Assembly: GCF_000153805.1 (NCBI RefSeq)
Contig: NZ_DS022298.1
Coordinates: 1,161,434 to 1,225,433 of the forward strand
Direction of reading: 5' to 3'
DNA from: Synechococcus sp. BL107
GTDB lineage: Bacteria > Cyanobacteriota > Cyanobacteriia > PCC-6307 > Cyanobiaceae
Length of the DNA: 64,000 nucleotides
Part shown: positions 35,389 to 44,433 of the stretch, piece after piece
Layout: each line of letters begins with the position of its first letter
Numbering within the stretch: position 1 is the first letter of the stretch
The notes under the pieces: model-generated
Told to the model about the DNA's origin: nothing
The model's input: the letters and a program-made list of their open reading frames with translations, nothing else
Database searches by the model: none
Position numbers and translations under genes: made by a program

Positions 35389-36184
35389 GATCGTTCAGCT
35401 TCAGCTGGGGGAGATCCCCAAGGGGGCCTCTCCAGAACAAATCCGGCTGAATCGGGGTGAGTGATGGGCAGTTCTTGTGGATTTGTGCCACGTCGCTCGG
35501 CCAGTCTTTGGGCCCTTCACCAGCTGATTCCAAATCGTTCACCACTTCACCGGCGAGCCAGTAGTAGGCACGGCCACGCGGATCCTTGCGGGAGCTGAAT
35601 TGCTCGTCGTATCTCCGGATCGACAGTCGGGTCCAGCGCAGGGGGCCCATCGCCTCCTTGGCACAGGGCGGAATATTCAAGTTGAGCAGCATGTTCTCCG
35701 GCCAATGGCCATGAATGGCTTGTTCGCTCACATCCATCGCCAGATCAGCGGCGGCTTGAAATTGGCGCCATTGGAAGCAGGCACTGCTCACCGCGAGTGA
35801 ACGAATCCCTTCGAGCGTTCCCTCCATGGCAGCAGCCACGGTGCCGGAACAAAACACATCGGTGCCGAGATTGGGTCCGTGGTTGATGCCGGATAAAACC
35901 AGATCAGGTTTGTGCTTCACCAGCTCAAACAAGGCCAGCTTCATGCAGTCGGCTGGGGTGCCACTACAGGCCCATGCCGTAACGCCTGGGGCGAACAGCT
36001 CATCGGCCCGTTCAGCCCGGATGGGGGATTGAAGGGTGAGGCCGTGGCCGGTGGCCGAACGCTCCTGGTCTGGACAGACAACGGTCACCTCATGGCCCCG
36101 TGCTGCAGCAGCGGCGGCGAGGGTCCGAATCCCGTCAGCAAATACGCCATCGTCGTTGCTGATCAGAATCCGAAGCGGTGCCAT
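35375..36184 (-). CDS. surE: 5'/3'-nucleotidase SurE
   Basis: A 269-residue metal-dependent phosphatase acting on nucleoside monophosphates. [17 protein letters not shown] (Asp-Asp and Asn metal ligands near residues 9-11), [51 protein letters not shown] and LAVSS are all visible. It is divergent from pheS, 72 bases apart. Confidence 0.94.
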   Translation of the reverse strand: MAPLRILISNDDGVFADGIRTLAAAAAARGHEVTVVCPDQERSATGHGLTLQSPIRAERADELFAPGVTAWACSGTPADCMKLALFELVKHKPDLVLSGINHGPNLGTDVFCSGTVAAAMEGTLEGIRSLAVSSACFQWRQFQAAADLAMDVSEQAIHGHWPENMLLNLNIPPCAKEAMGPLRWTRLSIRRYDEQFSSRKDPRGRAYYWLAGEVVNDLESAGEGPKDWPSDVAQIHKNCPSLTPIQPDLFWRGPLGDLPQLKLNDQSVH

Positions 36185-36256
36185 AGGAACGAACCTCTTT
36201 GCTCGGAACCTAAACGTCCCGACTGCTTACAGTCTGGTCTTCTTCACGACAGCCCA

Positions 36257-37264
36257 GTGAGCGCCACGGTCACCCTGCAGCAGCTCACCGATCAGCTGGA
36301 TGCCCTTGAGCAGGAAGCTGCCGCTGAAATTGCCGAGGCTGTCAACGCCCAATCCCTCGAGCAGCTGCGAGTCGGTTTGTTGGGCAAAAAGGGCCGTATT
36401 TCCGCAGTCCTCGGGGCCATGGGCAAATTGCCTGGCGAGGAGCGGCCTGTGGTGGGGCAGCGGGCCAATGTCTTAAAAAATCAAGTGCAGACGTTGTTGG
36501 CTGAGCGCCTGCAGGCGGTGAAGCAAGCAGCGATGGCGGAACGCATCGCGGGGGAAACCCTCGACGTCACGGCTCCTGCGTCTGGAACGCCAATGGGGCA
36601 CCGCCATCCATTGATTTCAACAACGGAAGAGATCGTCGACCTCTTTTTGGGGTTGGGGTACAGCGTGGCGGAGGGCCCTGAGGTGGAGCAGGACCACTAC
36701 AACTTCACAGCCCTGAACATCCCGGAAGACCATCCGGCTCGGGACATGCAAGACACGTTCTATCTAAAAGGTGATCTTCTGCTGAGAACCCACACCTCTC
36801 CGGTGCAGATTCGCCACCTGGAGCAGAACCCCCCACCGGTTCGCATCGTCGCGCCTGGGAGGGTCTATCGCCGTGATGCCGTGGATGCCACCCATTCACC
36901 GGTGTTCCATCAAGTGGAGGTGTTGGCGATCGATGAAGGCTTGGATTTCAGCCACCTAAGGGGAACTGTGATGGCCTTTTTGAAAGCCTTTTTTGGCGAT
37001 CTTCCAGTGCGTTTTCGGGCGAGTTACTTTCCGTTCACGGAGCCTTCGGCTGAGGTGGACGTGCAGTGGCGAGGTCGTTGGCTTGAGGTGATGGGTTGCG
37101 GCATGGTCGATCCTGCCGTTTTGGAAGGGTTAGGGCTAGATCCAGAGCGGTACAGCGGTTTTGCCGCTGGTTTGGGGGTTGAGCGCTTCTGCATGGTGCG
37201 GCACGGCATTGATGACATTCGCCGGCTATACACAAGCGATCTGCGCTTCCTCGAGCAGTTTTGA
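36257..37264 (+). CDS. pheS: Phenylalanyl-tRNA synthetase alpha subunit
   Basis: A 335-residue class II aminoacyl-tRNA synthetase subunit. The N-terminal coiled coil (residues 1-85) ends before [22 protein letters not shown]; motif 2 region [13 protein letters not shown]...[19 protein letters not shown], then [18 protein letters not shown] and the motif 3 [22 protein letters not shown] follow. GTG 36257 is the start; a longer frame upstream overlaps surE. The pheT partner is not adjacent, as is usual in cyanobacteria. Confidence 0.95.
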   Translation: MSATVTLQQLTDQLDALEQEAAAEIAEAVNAQSLEQLRVGLLGKKGRISAVLGAMGKLPGEERPVVGQRANVLKNQVQTLLAERLQAVKQAAMAERIAGETLDVTAPASGTPMGHRHPLISTTEEIVDLFLGLGYSVAEGPEVEQDHYNFTALNIPEDHPARDMQDTFYLKGDLLLRTHTSPVQIRHLEQNPPPVRIVAPGRVYRRDAVDATHSPVFHQVEVLAIDEGLDFSHLRGTVMAFLKAFFGDLPVRFRASYFPFTEPSAEVDVQWRGRWLEVMGCGMVDPAVLEGLGLDPERYSGFAAGLGVERFCMVRHGIDDIRRLYTSDLRFLEQF

Positions 37265-37351
37265 CGCAATTCGATTCCCCTGAATCCTGCTCGATCCGTC
37301 CCTTTTAATTTCTGTTGACTTAATCAGAATTTGCTGAGCATTCATTAGTAG

Positions 37352-38389
37352 ATGTCGGCACGATTTTTGATTGGAAGCGCACTCGCTTCTTTGCTCGCTG
37401 CTACCTGTAGCGGCGTTCGTGCTGAAGAGCCCTTTGCGGCTTCTGAATCGAATTTTGATCTCAGCCCACTGACGTTCAACGCTCTGCTGGCTCAGGCCCA
37501 AGACGATTCGGACGTTGCACAACCTGACCCCAGCGTTGCTGCAGCTGAGTTGGCCGGCCCCAGCCAAGAAGCCTTGGCGAAGGCTGCTCAAAATCCAATT
37601 GCGAGCATGATCAGTATTCCCATTCAGTGGAATGCAACTCCCGGAACTCAATGGGCTCCGAACGCATTAGATCCAGACGCGAAATCGAATCGCACGCTCA
37701 ATGTGGTGAACATCCAGCCGGTATATCCGTTCAAGTTGAGCGACGACTGGACCATGGTGACGCGAACCATTATTCCGTTTCTGGGTTTGCCTTTTGGTGA
37801 AGTTGGGGAGATTGGAATGTCTCCATTGGGAGAACCTTATGTTGCGGAGTGGGACCAATACCAAAAGGGTGGGATTGGCGATATCAATCCAACCGCGTTC
37901 TTTGTTCCAACGTTAAAAGGTAATTTCACCTTCGGACTTGGACCAACTGTGAGTGCGCCAACTGGAGAAAAGCCACTGGGTTCTGGTAAGTGGTCTGCTG
38001 GTCCTGCAGCGGTTGGTGTCTACACCAAAGGACCGTGGGTTGTTGGTGGCTTGATTAATAATCTCTGGTCGTTTGCTGGAGATGATGATCGCGCTGATGT
38101 GAATAAAATGTTGATTCAACCGTTCGTTAATTACAACCTTCCGAAGGGCTGGTATCTTTCATTCTCGCCAATCATTACGGCGGATTGGGAGAATGACGAC
38201 CAAGGCTGGACCGTCCCTGTTGGTGGAGGAATTGGGCGTGTTTTCAAGTTAGGAAAGCAACCCATCAATGCTTCCCTGCACGCCTATTACAATGCAATCA
38301 AGCCTGAAATTGGTGGAGAAGAGATTATGGGTGATTGGACCATTCGTACACAAATTCAATTCTTGATTCCTACTGTTGCTAAAAAATAG
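37352..38389 (+). CDS. Putative outer-membrane transporter, phenol-MetA type
   Basis: A 345-residue protein with a signal peptide (residues 1-24), a low-complexity linker (about 30-80), and a beta-rich remainder. ISIPIQWNATPG, LNVVNIQPVYPFKLSDDWTMVTRTIIPFLGLP, GGIGDINPTAFFVP, LGSGKWSAGPAAVGV and the block LWSFAGDDDRADVNKMLIQPFVNYN match the family annotated as transporters of the MetA-pathway-of-phenol-degradation type (also mislabelled neuromedin U), likely outer-membrane barrels. It opens the exported-protein region that continues with four DUF1254/DUF1214 genes; a terminator follows it. Confidence 0.75.
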   Translation: MSARFLIGSALASLLAATCSGVRAEEPFAASESNFDLSPLTFNALLAQAQDDSDVAQPDPSVAAAELAGPSQEALAKAAQNPIASMISIPIQWNATPGTQWAPNALDPDAKSNRTLNVVNIQPVYPFKLSDDWTMVTRTIIPFLGLPFGEVGEIGMSPLGEPYVAEWDQYQKGGIGDINPTAFFVPTLKGNFTFGLGPTVSAPTGEKPLGSGKWSAGPAAVGVYTKGPWVVGGLINNLWSFAGDDDRADVNKMLIQPFVNYNLPKGWYLSFSPIITADWENDDQGWTVPVGGGIGRVFKLGKQPINASLHAYYNAIKPEIGGEEIMGDWTIRTQIQFLIPTVAKK

Positions 38390-38402
38390 CAAGGTTGGTC
38401 TT

Positions 38403-38443
38403 GAAGGTGAATGAATTGAATTGTTTTTCACCTTCTGTTTTTT
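38403..38443 (+). terminator. Rho-independent terminator
   Basis: GAAGGTGAA pairs with TTCACCTTC across a 15-base loop, followed by a T-rich run. It lies between the outer-membrane protein gene and the first lipoprotein gene; a decayed copy of its 3' half occurs before the second lipoprotein gene. Confidence 0.8.
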
Positions 38444-38470
38444 AATTTTATCCAAGTATTACCTTCAATC

Positions 38471-39619
38471 ATGTTTTTTCAAAAGAAAGCTATCACTGGC
38501 GCTCTTGCTCTTGGCCTAGGTGTTTTAACCGTTGCTTGTGGCCAGCCCAAAAGTGCTTCAGATCAACCTTCGTCGACTGCCAATGCTGAGCAGGCTGCTG
38601 CTTCAGTCGACACAGCTACAAAGGATTGTCCTAAGCCTGCTGTCGTTAAGCGGGGCACTGAGCTGACCCCCGTTACCAAGGCCAATTACGCCGTCGCTGA
38701 GACGGAGGTGATCCTTGGAGATTACGTTCGCAAAATTGCCAAGGGCACTTGTGGCACTGGTGTTGGTGAGTTCCTCCATCAGAAGGGTGCAATGGACCCG
38801 AAGGAACGCACCATTCTTCGCCCCAATTTCGACACGCTCTATTCCTTCGCCGTTCTTGATCTCAATAGCCCTGCCACGGTTGTGCTTCCTGAGACCGATC
38901 GTTATCAGATCCTCGAAGTGGTGAATGAGGAACATTGGATTCCTTTGGAGACTGCTAAGCCCGGCGGATATCAACTCACCAAAGAGTCGATGGGTAGTCG
39001 TTATGTTTTAGCCCTTGTGCGCACTCGGGTGAACATGCAGGATCCTGAAGATCTCAAAAAAGCCGGTGCAGTCCAAGATCAGATTGACTTGGAGCAATCA
39101 GCGAAGGGTGAATTTGTCTCGACCAATAACTACGACATGGATGAGATTCTTGCCATGCGTGCTGATTACAACAAACGGTTGGCACCTGAGGGTGTGACCT
39201 CGGAGATGGCCTTTGGCAAGAAAGGCGAGATCAGCGAGGAGATGCGTAATTTTGGTGTTGGCGTTGGCTGGGGTGGGCTTACCAAGAAGGGAGCGGTGTA
39301 TCCCATTCCTAATTCGGTGGATTCCACTGACCCTCAAACCCTAACGTTGAAGGATGTTCCCAATGATCCACGTGCCTTCTGGTCAGTCACTGTATATGAC
39401 AAGCAAGGGTTTTCGATTGGTGAAAAGTACAATGTGAACAGCGCTTTCGCGAAGGAAAATGAAAAAGGTGAGTACGTAATTCACCTTGGTGGAGATAAGA
39501 GTCAAGATAACTATCTCGATATCTACCCTGGCTGGAATGTTGTCCTACGAATTTACTCCCCGACTGAAGCCTATTTCAACGGTAGCTGGACACTTCCGCA
39601 GTTTGTTCCTGCAAAATGA
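38471..39619 (+). CDS. DUF1254/DUF1214 lipoprotein, copy 1
   Basis: A 382-residue predicted lipoprotein: signal peptide with lipobox LTVAC (Cys23), then a Ser/Ala/Gln-rich linker to about residue 55. The DUF1254-like part has LRPNFDTLYSFAVLDLNSPATVVLPETDRY and the C-terminal DUF1214 part has AFWSVTVYDKQGF through YLDIYPGWNVVLRIYSPTEAYFNGSW. The biochemical role of these domains is unknown. The downstream neighbour is a paralogue whose upstream region and leader are nearly identical, while the mature domains have diverged. A G+C lower than the flanking chromosome is evident by eye. Confidence 0.85.
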   Translation: MFFQKKAITGALALGLGVLTVACGQPKSASDQPSSTANAEQAAASVDTATKDCPKPAVVKRGTELTPVTKANYAVAETEVILGDYVRKIAKGTCGTGVGEFLHQKGAMDPKERTILRPNFDTLYSFAVLDLNSPATVVLPETDRYQILEVVNEEHWIPLETAKPGGYQLTKESMGSRYVLALVRTRVNMQDPEDLKKAGAVQDQIDLEQSAKGEFVSTNNYDMDEILAMRADYNKRLAPEGVTSEMAFGKKGEISEEMRNFGVGVGWGGLTKKGAVYPIPNSVDSTDPQTLTLKDVPNDPRAFWSVTVYDKQGFSIGEKYNVNSAFAKENEKGEYVIHLGGDKSQDNYLDIYPGWNVVLRIYSPTEAYFNGSWTLPQFVPAK

Positions 39620-39675
39620 ATTGAATCATTTTTCGCCTTCTCTTTTTTAATTGAATCCAAGTATTACTTTTAATC

Positions 39676-40818
39676 ATGTTTTTTCAAAAGAAAGCCATCA
39701 CTGGTGCTCTCGCTCTTGGCTTAGGTGTTTTAACCGTTGCTTGTGGCCAGCCCAAAACTGCTTCAGATCAGCCCTCATCTACTGCCAATAATGAGCAAGC
39801 TGCTGCTTCAGTAGACATAGCTAATAAGGATTGCCCTGCGCCTGCTGTTGTGATCGAGAACAACAATGCTGCAGAGGTCACTAGGGAAAATTACACCTTG
39901 GCAGAAACTCAAACCGTGATGGCTGCATACGTTGGGAAAATTGCCAAGGCCACCTGCAGTAGCGGTGTGGGTGTGCTGTGGAATGACGGCAAAACAGCCG
40001 ATCCCAAGGATCGAACGGTGATTCGGATCAATTTCGATACTCTTTATTCATCGTTGTTGCTTGATCTCAATAGCCCTGCCACAATTACTCTTCCGGAGAC
40101 AGATGGCCGTTACCAAAGCGCCATGGTGGTGAATGGCGAGGGGTACACCTTTGTCTACAAAGAGCCAGGAGATTATGAACTCACGAAGCAGACGGTTGGT
40201 AGCCGCTTTGCTCTGGTGGCTTTCCGCACCGGCGTGAACATCCAGGATTCAGCCGATGTCGCCGAGGCTCAGGCTTTGCAGACGAAGCTATCCGTTCGTC
40301 AGGAGGAGAAGGGTGAATATATCCAGCCCACCCAATGGAACAAGGAGCAAATGCTTGCCATTCGAGACGAATACAACAAAGAACGCAACGAGAAAGGTGT
40401 GAAGTCTGAAGACTTGTTCGGTCGGAAGGGAGAGATCACCCCGGAGCAAAACAATATGGGCGTTGCTGTTGGTATTGGTGGTCTTCCTAAAGAGGGTGCT
40501 GTTTATCTGTTCTATACGCCAACATCCTCAGATCCACAGTCGTTGACGCTAAAAGATGTACCGAATGGCGATAACGCTTTTTGGTCGCTGACTGTTTACG
40601 ACAAGGATGGATTCCCCAGTGGGGACTTGTTCAATCTCAACAGTGCCTTTGCGAAAACCAACGAGGCTGGTGATGTGGTGATTAACCTTGGTGGTGATAC
40701 CGATCAAGAGAACTATCTGGGGATCTACCCTGGCTGGAACGCAACATTCAGGATCTACAACCCTAAGCCCGCTTATTTTGATGGCTCATGGAATCGGCCT
40801 GAACTTGAGCTCAAATAA
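39676..40818 (+). CDS. DUF1254/DUF1214 lipoprotein, copy 2
   Basis: A 380-residue paralogue of the preceding gene, with the same leader and lipobox (LTVAC) and linker, then a diverged mature part: INFDTLYSSLLLDLNSPATITLPETDGRY and AFWSLTVYDKDGFPSGDLFNLNSAF, ending YLGIYPGWNATFRIYNPKPAYFDGSW. It would be lipidated and processed by Lgt, Lsp and Lnt (lnt is at 13.4 kb) and held at the periplasmic face of a membrane. Function unknown. The 56-base gap before it repeats most of the sequence found upstream of copy 1. Confidence 0.85.
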   Translation: MFFQKKAITGALALGLGVLTVACGQPKTASDQPSSTANNEQAAASVDIANKDCPAPAVVIENNNAAEVTRENYTLAETQTVMAAYVGKIAKATCSSGVGVLWNDGKTADPKDRTVIRINFDTLYSSLLLDLNSPATITLPETDGRYQSAMVVNGEGYTFVYKEPGDYELTKQTVGSRFALVAFRTGVNIQDSADVAEAQALQTKLSVRQEEKGEYIQPTQWNKEQMLAIRDEYNKERNEKGVKSEDLFGRKGEITPEQNNMGVAVGIGGLPKEGAVYLFYTPTSSDPQSLTLKDVPNGDNAFWSLTVYDKDGFPSGDLFNLNSAFAKTNEAGDVVINLGGDTDQENYLGIYPGWNATFRIYNPKPAYFDGSWNRPELELK

Positions 40819-41006
40819 ATACCCCTACGGTTAAGTGGAAATTGGCAGATCTGGGTTTGCTGTTTGCTAATCCGGATTTGCCCTGACATTTAATTATTTA
40901 TTCATATTTGGCGGATTGTTTGGCTCAAATTTGTCCTATTCGGACCATTGATTGAAGGATTCCATGGCTGCCGCGGTTTATTTTTTAATCAGTCAATGAT
41001 CTCTTA

Positions 41007-42572
41007 ATGGCGAAAGCAGCTACTAAGAAACGTGTCTTCAAGAGACTCTCCCTTTTAGCCCTGTCGGGAGTTTTGTTGAGTTCGCCATTACGGGCCCAAT
41101 CGGGTTCGGATGATGTTCCTGTGGGCTACACCACCCCGATTCCTTCTGAGCTGCTAACCCCGGATACCGTTCAAACATCGATCGGCACCTTCAATTTCTT
41201 TGATGGGATGCCGGACCCGGCCACTGTGAGGAAAACGTTTGAAAACCTCAAATTTATCCGTGGCTATGAAACCTTTCTCACGTTGATGCCTGCCGCCAGC
41301 ATCGAAATGCTGCGCCATGGTCATGAGCAGATCGGAGCCGATGATCACACCAAGGTGGTTTTGTTGTCTCCCTTGAATTCGAATCCCCTGTTCCTCACAG
41401 GTAATACGGATACGATTTACGGCTCAACGTTTTTCAACCTTCAGGACACAGGTCCGATGGTGATCGAAATCCCTGCTGGCCTTGGACCAGGGACGATCAA
41501 TGACGCCTTCTTTCGCTTTGTTGCTGATACGGGGGCTCCGGGGCCTGATAAAGGACAAGGTGGCAAGTATTTGATTTTGGGACCAGATGATGCTGAGCCA
41601 AGTAATATTGAGGATTATTTTGTTTTTCGATCTCCAACCTATTCAAACTGGTTGATCCTTAGGGCTTTCCTTGATTCTGAGGGCAAACCTGACCAAGCGA
41701 TTGCTAATTATGAAAACGGATTACGTCTTTATCCCTTTTCGCAGAAAGATAATCCACCCCAGATGAAATTTATTAAGGCTGGAGAAAAGATATTTAATAC
41801 GGTTCACGCTAATAATTTTGAGTTTTTCAACGAGCTTAATACTGTGATCCAACGTGAGCCCATTGCTTTCTTGGATCCCGAGCTGAGGGGATTGGCGTCG
41901 TCGATTGGGTTAGAAAAAGGTAAACCTTTTTCCCCTTCGCCAGAAGAGAAAAAGATTCTTGAGGAAGCGATTCAAGCTGGAGTTGCTTACGTCCGTTCAG
42001 ATATGGGTAAGCCTCGAAATAAGGATGTTTATTTCTATCAAGGCAAGCAATGGTTTACACCATTTGGAGGCGGAAGTTATGAATGGTTGATTGATGGTGG
42101 CAAAGGCGGTCGTAATCTTGATGCCCGCAATAATTTTTTCTGGGGCTACACCGTCAATACTCCTGCCATGGTGCTGAAGATGGTGGGTGTCGGTTCCCAG
42201 TACGGAGTAGTCGCCACAGATGCCAATAGTGTTTATCTCGATGGAGGTAATACCTATAAACTCACCATCGATAAAGATGTTCCAGCGAAAGATTTTTGGT
42301 CGATGGTTATTTATGATCCCCAGACCCGATCTGAACTTCAGACAGGTCAACTATTGCCGAGTAAAAACAGTGTGAGAAACCAAGATATACAAACCAATTC
42401 TGATGGCAGTATTGATCTTTATTTTGGTCCTAATGCACCTGCCGGACAAGAAGCCAATTGGATTGAAACTGTTCCTGGCAAGGGGTGGTTTGCTGTCTTC
42501 CGTCTTTACGGACCGCTGCAGCCTTGGTTCGATAAAACCTGGCAGCTCAACGACATTCAGCCTCTTGGTTGA
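41007..42572 (+). CDS. Secreted DUF1254/DUF1214 protein, long form 1
   Basis: A 521-residue protein with a signal peptide (residues 8-30, ending LRAQ). The DUF1254 domain has TGNTDTIYGSTFFNLQDTGPMVIEIP and PGTINDAFFRFVADTGAPGPD; the DUF1214 domain has AKDFWSMVIYDPQTRSELQT and GPNAPAGQEANWIETVPGKGWFAVFRLYGP. It lacks a lipobox and should be periplasmic or released. A+T content rises in the middle (about 41.58-42.07 kb) relative to its ends. It is a clear paralogue of the next gene. Confidence 0.85.
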   Translation: MAKAATKKRVFKRLSLLALSGVLLSSPLRAQSGSDDVPVGYTTPIPSELLTPDTVQTSIGTFNFFDGMPDPATVRKTFENLKFIRGYETFLTLMPAASIEMLRHGHEQIGADDHTKVVLLSPLNSNPLFLTGNTDTIYGSTFFNLQDTGPMVIEIPAGLGPGTINDAFFRFVADTGAPGPDKGQGGKYLILGPDDAEPSNIEDYFVFRSPTYSNWLILRAFLDSEGKPDQAIANYENGLRLYPFSQKDNPPQMKFIKAGEKIFNTVHANNFEFFNELNTVIQREPIAFLDPELRGLASSIGLEKGKPFSPSPEEKKILEEAIQAGVAYVRSDMGKPRNKDVYFYQGKQWFTPFGGGSYEWLIDGGKGGRNLDARNNFFWGYTVNTPAMVLKMVGVGSQYGVVATDANSVYLDGGNTYKLTIDKDVPAKDFWSMVIYDPQTRSELQTGQLLPSKNSVRNQDIQTNSDGSIDLYFGPNAPAGQEANWIETVPGKGWFAVFRLYGPLQPWFDKTWQLNDIQPLG

Positions 42573-42609
42573 GGTCTGAACTGATCAATTTCTCCATACA
42601 TCCTCAACC

Positions 42610-44163
42610 ATGACTCGTTTCACTCGCTTCCCTTCAGCTGTTCTTTCTGCTTTGTTCTTGGCGTGTGGTGGTTCAGCACTTCATGCCGCTGATGTTGTAC
42701 CAAAGGGCTTTAACACTCCAATCCCCAACGATGTGTTGACACCTGATTCGGTTCGCACACGTATCGGTACCTTCAACTACTTCGATGGTTTTCCTGATGA
42801 TGAAACCATGCGAATTTCCCGTCGCCAGGTTGATTTAGGACGAGGCATTCAAACCTTTTTGAACTTTATGCCCGCTGCATCTCTGGAGATGCTCTATGTC
42901 GGCCATCGCGATGGCTACGGCATGCAACCGAATCGGGATATTGGTTTGTTTGACGAGCTGATGAGCTCCAAATCGCTCTGGCTCACTGGCAATACCGACA
43001 CGGTGTACGCCTCGGCATTTCTGGATCTCAGCGATGGCCCCGTGGTGGTGGAAGTTCCTCCGGGTACTGGCCCTGGCACGGTGAATGATGCCTTCTTCCG
43101 TTTTGTGGTGGACATGGGCGGGCCTGGTCCTGATAAGGGCAAGGGCGGAAGATACTTAATTCTGGGGCCAGGCCAAAAAGCACCTTCCAACACCGATGGT
43201 TATTTCCTTGCGACGACCCCCAGCAAGATCAATTGGTTGATTTTGAGGGGTTTCTTGGATGAGAAAGGTGAGCCGGATACAGCAAGAACTGCTTTCCAGA
43301 ATGGCCTCAAGGTGTACCCCTTCGTGCAAAGGAATAACCCTCCTTCCAACACCTTTAAGAACCTCACGGATTGGCAGGTGAATACCATCCATGCCAATAA
43401 TTTCAAGTTTTACGAGGAACTGGATGATGTCATCCAGCGCGAGCCCTCCGAGATGTTTTCTCCAGAACTCCTTGGGATGGCCTCGGCGATTGGGATTCAG
43501 AAAGGCAAGCCATTTAACCCCTCCTTTGCACAAAAGAAGTTGTTAACTGAGGCGGTCGCCATCGGAAACGCCACGGCGCGTTCGATTCTATTTTCTCCGC
43601 AGGATCCCAAGGCTTACATCTATCCCGGCAAGGCTGGTTTCTGGCAAACCGGATTCCCTGGGGGCAGCCACGAATATCTCGTCAACGGGGGGAATGGCGG
43701 GCGTGACATGGATAGCCGCACCCTGTTCTTCTATCTCGCCACAGTGAATACTCCGGCGATGGCCCTTGAACTTCCTGGTGTGGGATCGCAATACGCCTTC
43801 AGTTCTCGTGATGGCAGTGGTGCCTATCTCGATGGCTCAAAAACCTACAAAGTCAACATCCCCGCGAACCCACCGGCAAACCGTTTTTGGTCGTTTGTGG
43901 TCTACGACCCGCAGACCCGTTCGATGCTGCAGAGCAAGGAAATGCCCTACCCCAGTAAGAACAACAAGAGGAATACTGACATGGCGAAAAATGCCGACGG
44001 CAGCACTGATCTGTACTTCGGCCCTAAAGCACCGGTAGGAAAGGAAGCCAATTGGGTCAAAACAGTACCTGGAAAAGGTTGGTTCGGGATTTTCCGTCTC
44101 TACGGCCCTGGCCAGGAATGGTTTGATCGCACCTGGAAGCTCGGTGGTATCGAGCAGCTCTGA
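42610..44163 (+). CDS. Secreted DUF1254/DUF1214 protein, long form 2
   Basis: A 517-residue paralogue of the preceding gene, with signal peptide (to about residue 26, ending ALHAA) and the same domain order: TGNTDTVYASAFLDLSDGPVVVEVPPG, NDAFFRFVVDMGGPGPDKGKGG, then FWSFVVYDPQTRSMLQSKEMP and EANWVKTVPGKGWFGIFRLYGPGQEWFD. Its codon use is G+C-richer than the neighbour's, so the two differ in composition despite shared origin. It starts 37 bases after the previous stop and is followed by a strong terminator, so these two are likely co-transcribed. Function unknown. Confidence 0.85.
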   Translation: MTRFTRFPSAVLSALFLACGGSALHAADVVPKGFNTPIPNDVLTPDSVRTRIGTFNYFDGFPDDETMRISRRQVDLGRGIQTFLNFMPAASLEMLYVGHRDGYGMQPNRDIGLFDELMSSKSLWLTGNTDTVYASAFLDLSDGPVVVEVPPGTGPGTVNDAFFRFVVDMGGPGPDKGKGGRYLILGPGQKAPSNTDGYFLATTPSKINWLILRGFLDEKGEPDTARTAFQNGLKVYPFVQRNNPPSNTFKNLTDWQVNTIHANNFKFYEELDDVIQREPSEMFSPELLGMASAIGIQKGKPFNPSFAQKKLLTEAVAIGNATARSILFSPQDPKAYIYPGKAGFWQTGFPGGSHEYLVNGGNGGRDMDSRTLFFYLATVNTPAMALELPGVGSQYAFSSRDGSGAYLDGSKTYKVNIPANPPANRFWSFVVYDPQTRSMLQSKEMPYPSKNNKRNTDMAKNADGSTDLYFGPKAPVGKEANWVKTVPGKGWFGIFRLYGPGQEWFDRTWKLGGIEQL

Positions 44164-44174
44164 TTGTTAATTGT

Positions 44175-44220
44175 GAATAACTCTGGTTTTCCATAATAAG
44201 AACCAGAGTTATTCAATTTT
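44175..44220 (+). terminator. Strong Rho-independent terminator
   Basis: A 14-bp perfect stem GAATAACTCTGGTT / AACCAGAGTTATTC with a 12-base loop is followed by AATTTTTT, directly after the fourth DUF1254/DUF1214 gene. Confidence 0.93.
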
Positions 44221-44374
44221 TTGTGAATCACTCCGTTGATGAGATTCCATGTCAAGAACATCATTTATTATTTGCGTACCGTGATGCCAGCGAGGGTTAG
44301 TTTGGTTTTATTTAGGAAGCGATTGGTAGTTGTTCTAAATCAGCCATCGCCGTCGCCAAGAGTCTGAATCAAGG

Positions 44375-44411
44375 CACATCAAAACTCCCCATGAAGGGGA
44401 GTTTTGATGTG
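44375..44411. terminator. Perfect 16-bp inverted repeat, likely terminator for the minus-strand gene
   Basis: CACATCAAAACTCCCC and GGGGAGTTTTGATGTG flank a 5-base loop, 23 bases downstream of the minus-strand beta-barrel gene stop. No long T run follows on either strand, but the stem is very stable; it may act as a bidirectional terminator or protect transcripts from decay. Confidence 0.75.
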
Positions 44412-44433
44412 ATGTTGTTTTGCTTAGAGGAAG

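Noticed and set aside
35912-36256. N-terminal extension of PheS
   Set aside because: It lies over surE on the other strand; the GTG at 36257 starts the normal coiled-coil N-terminus.
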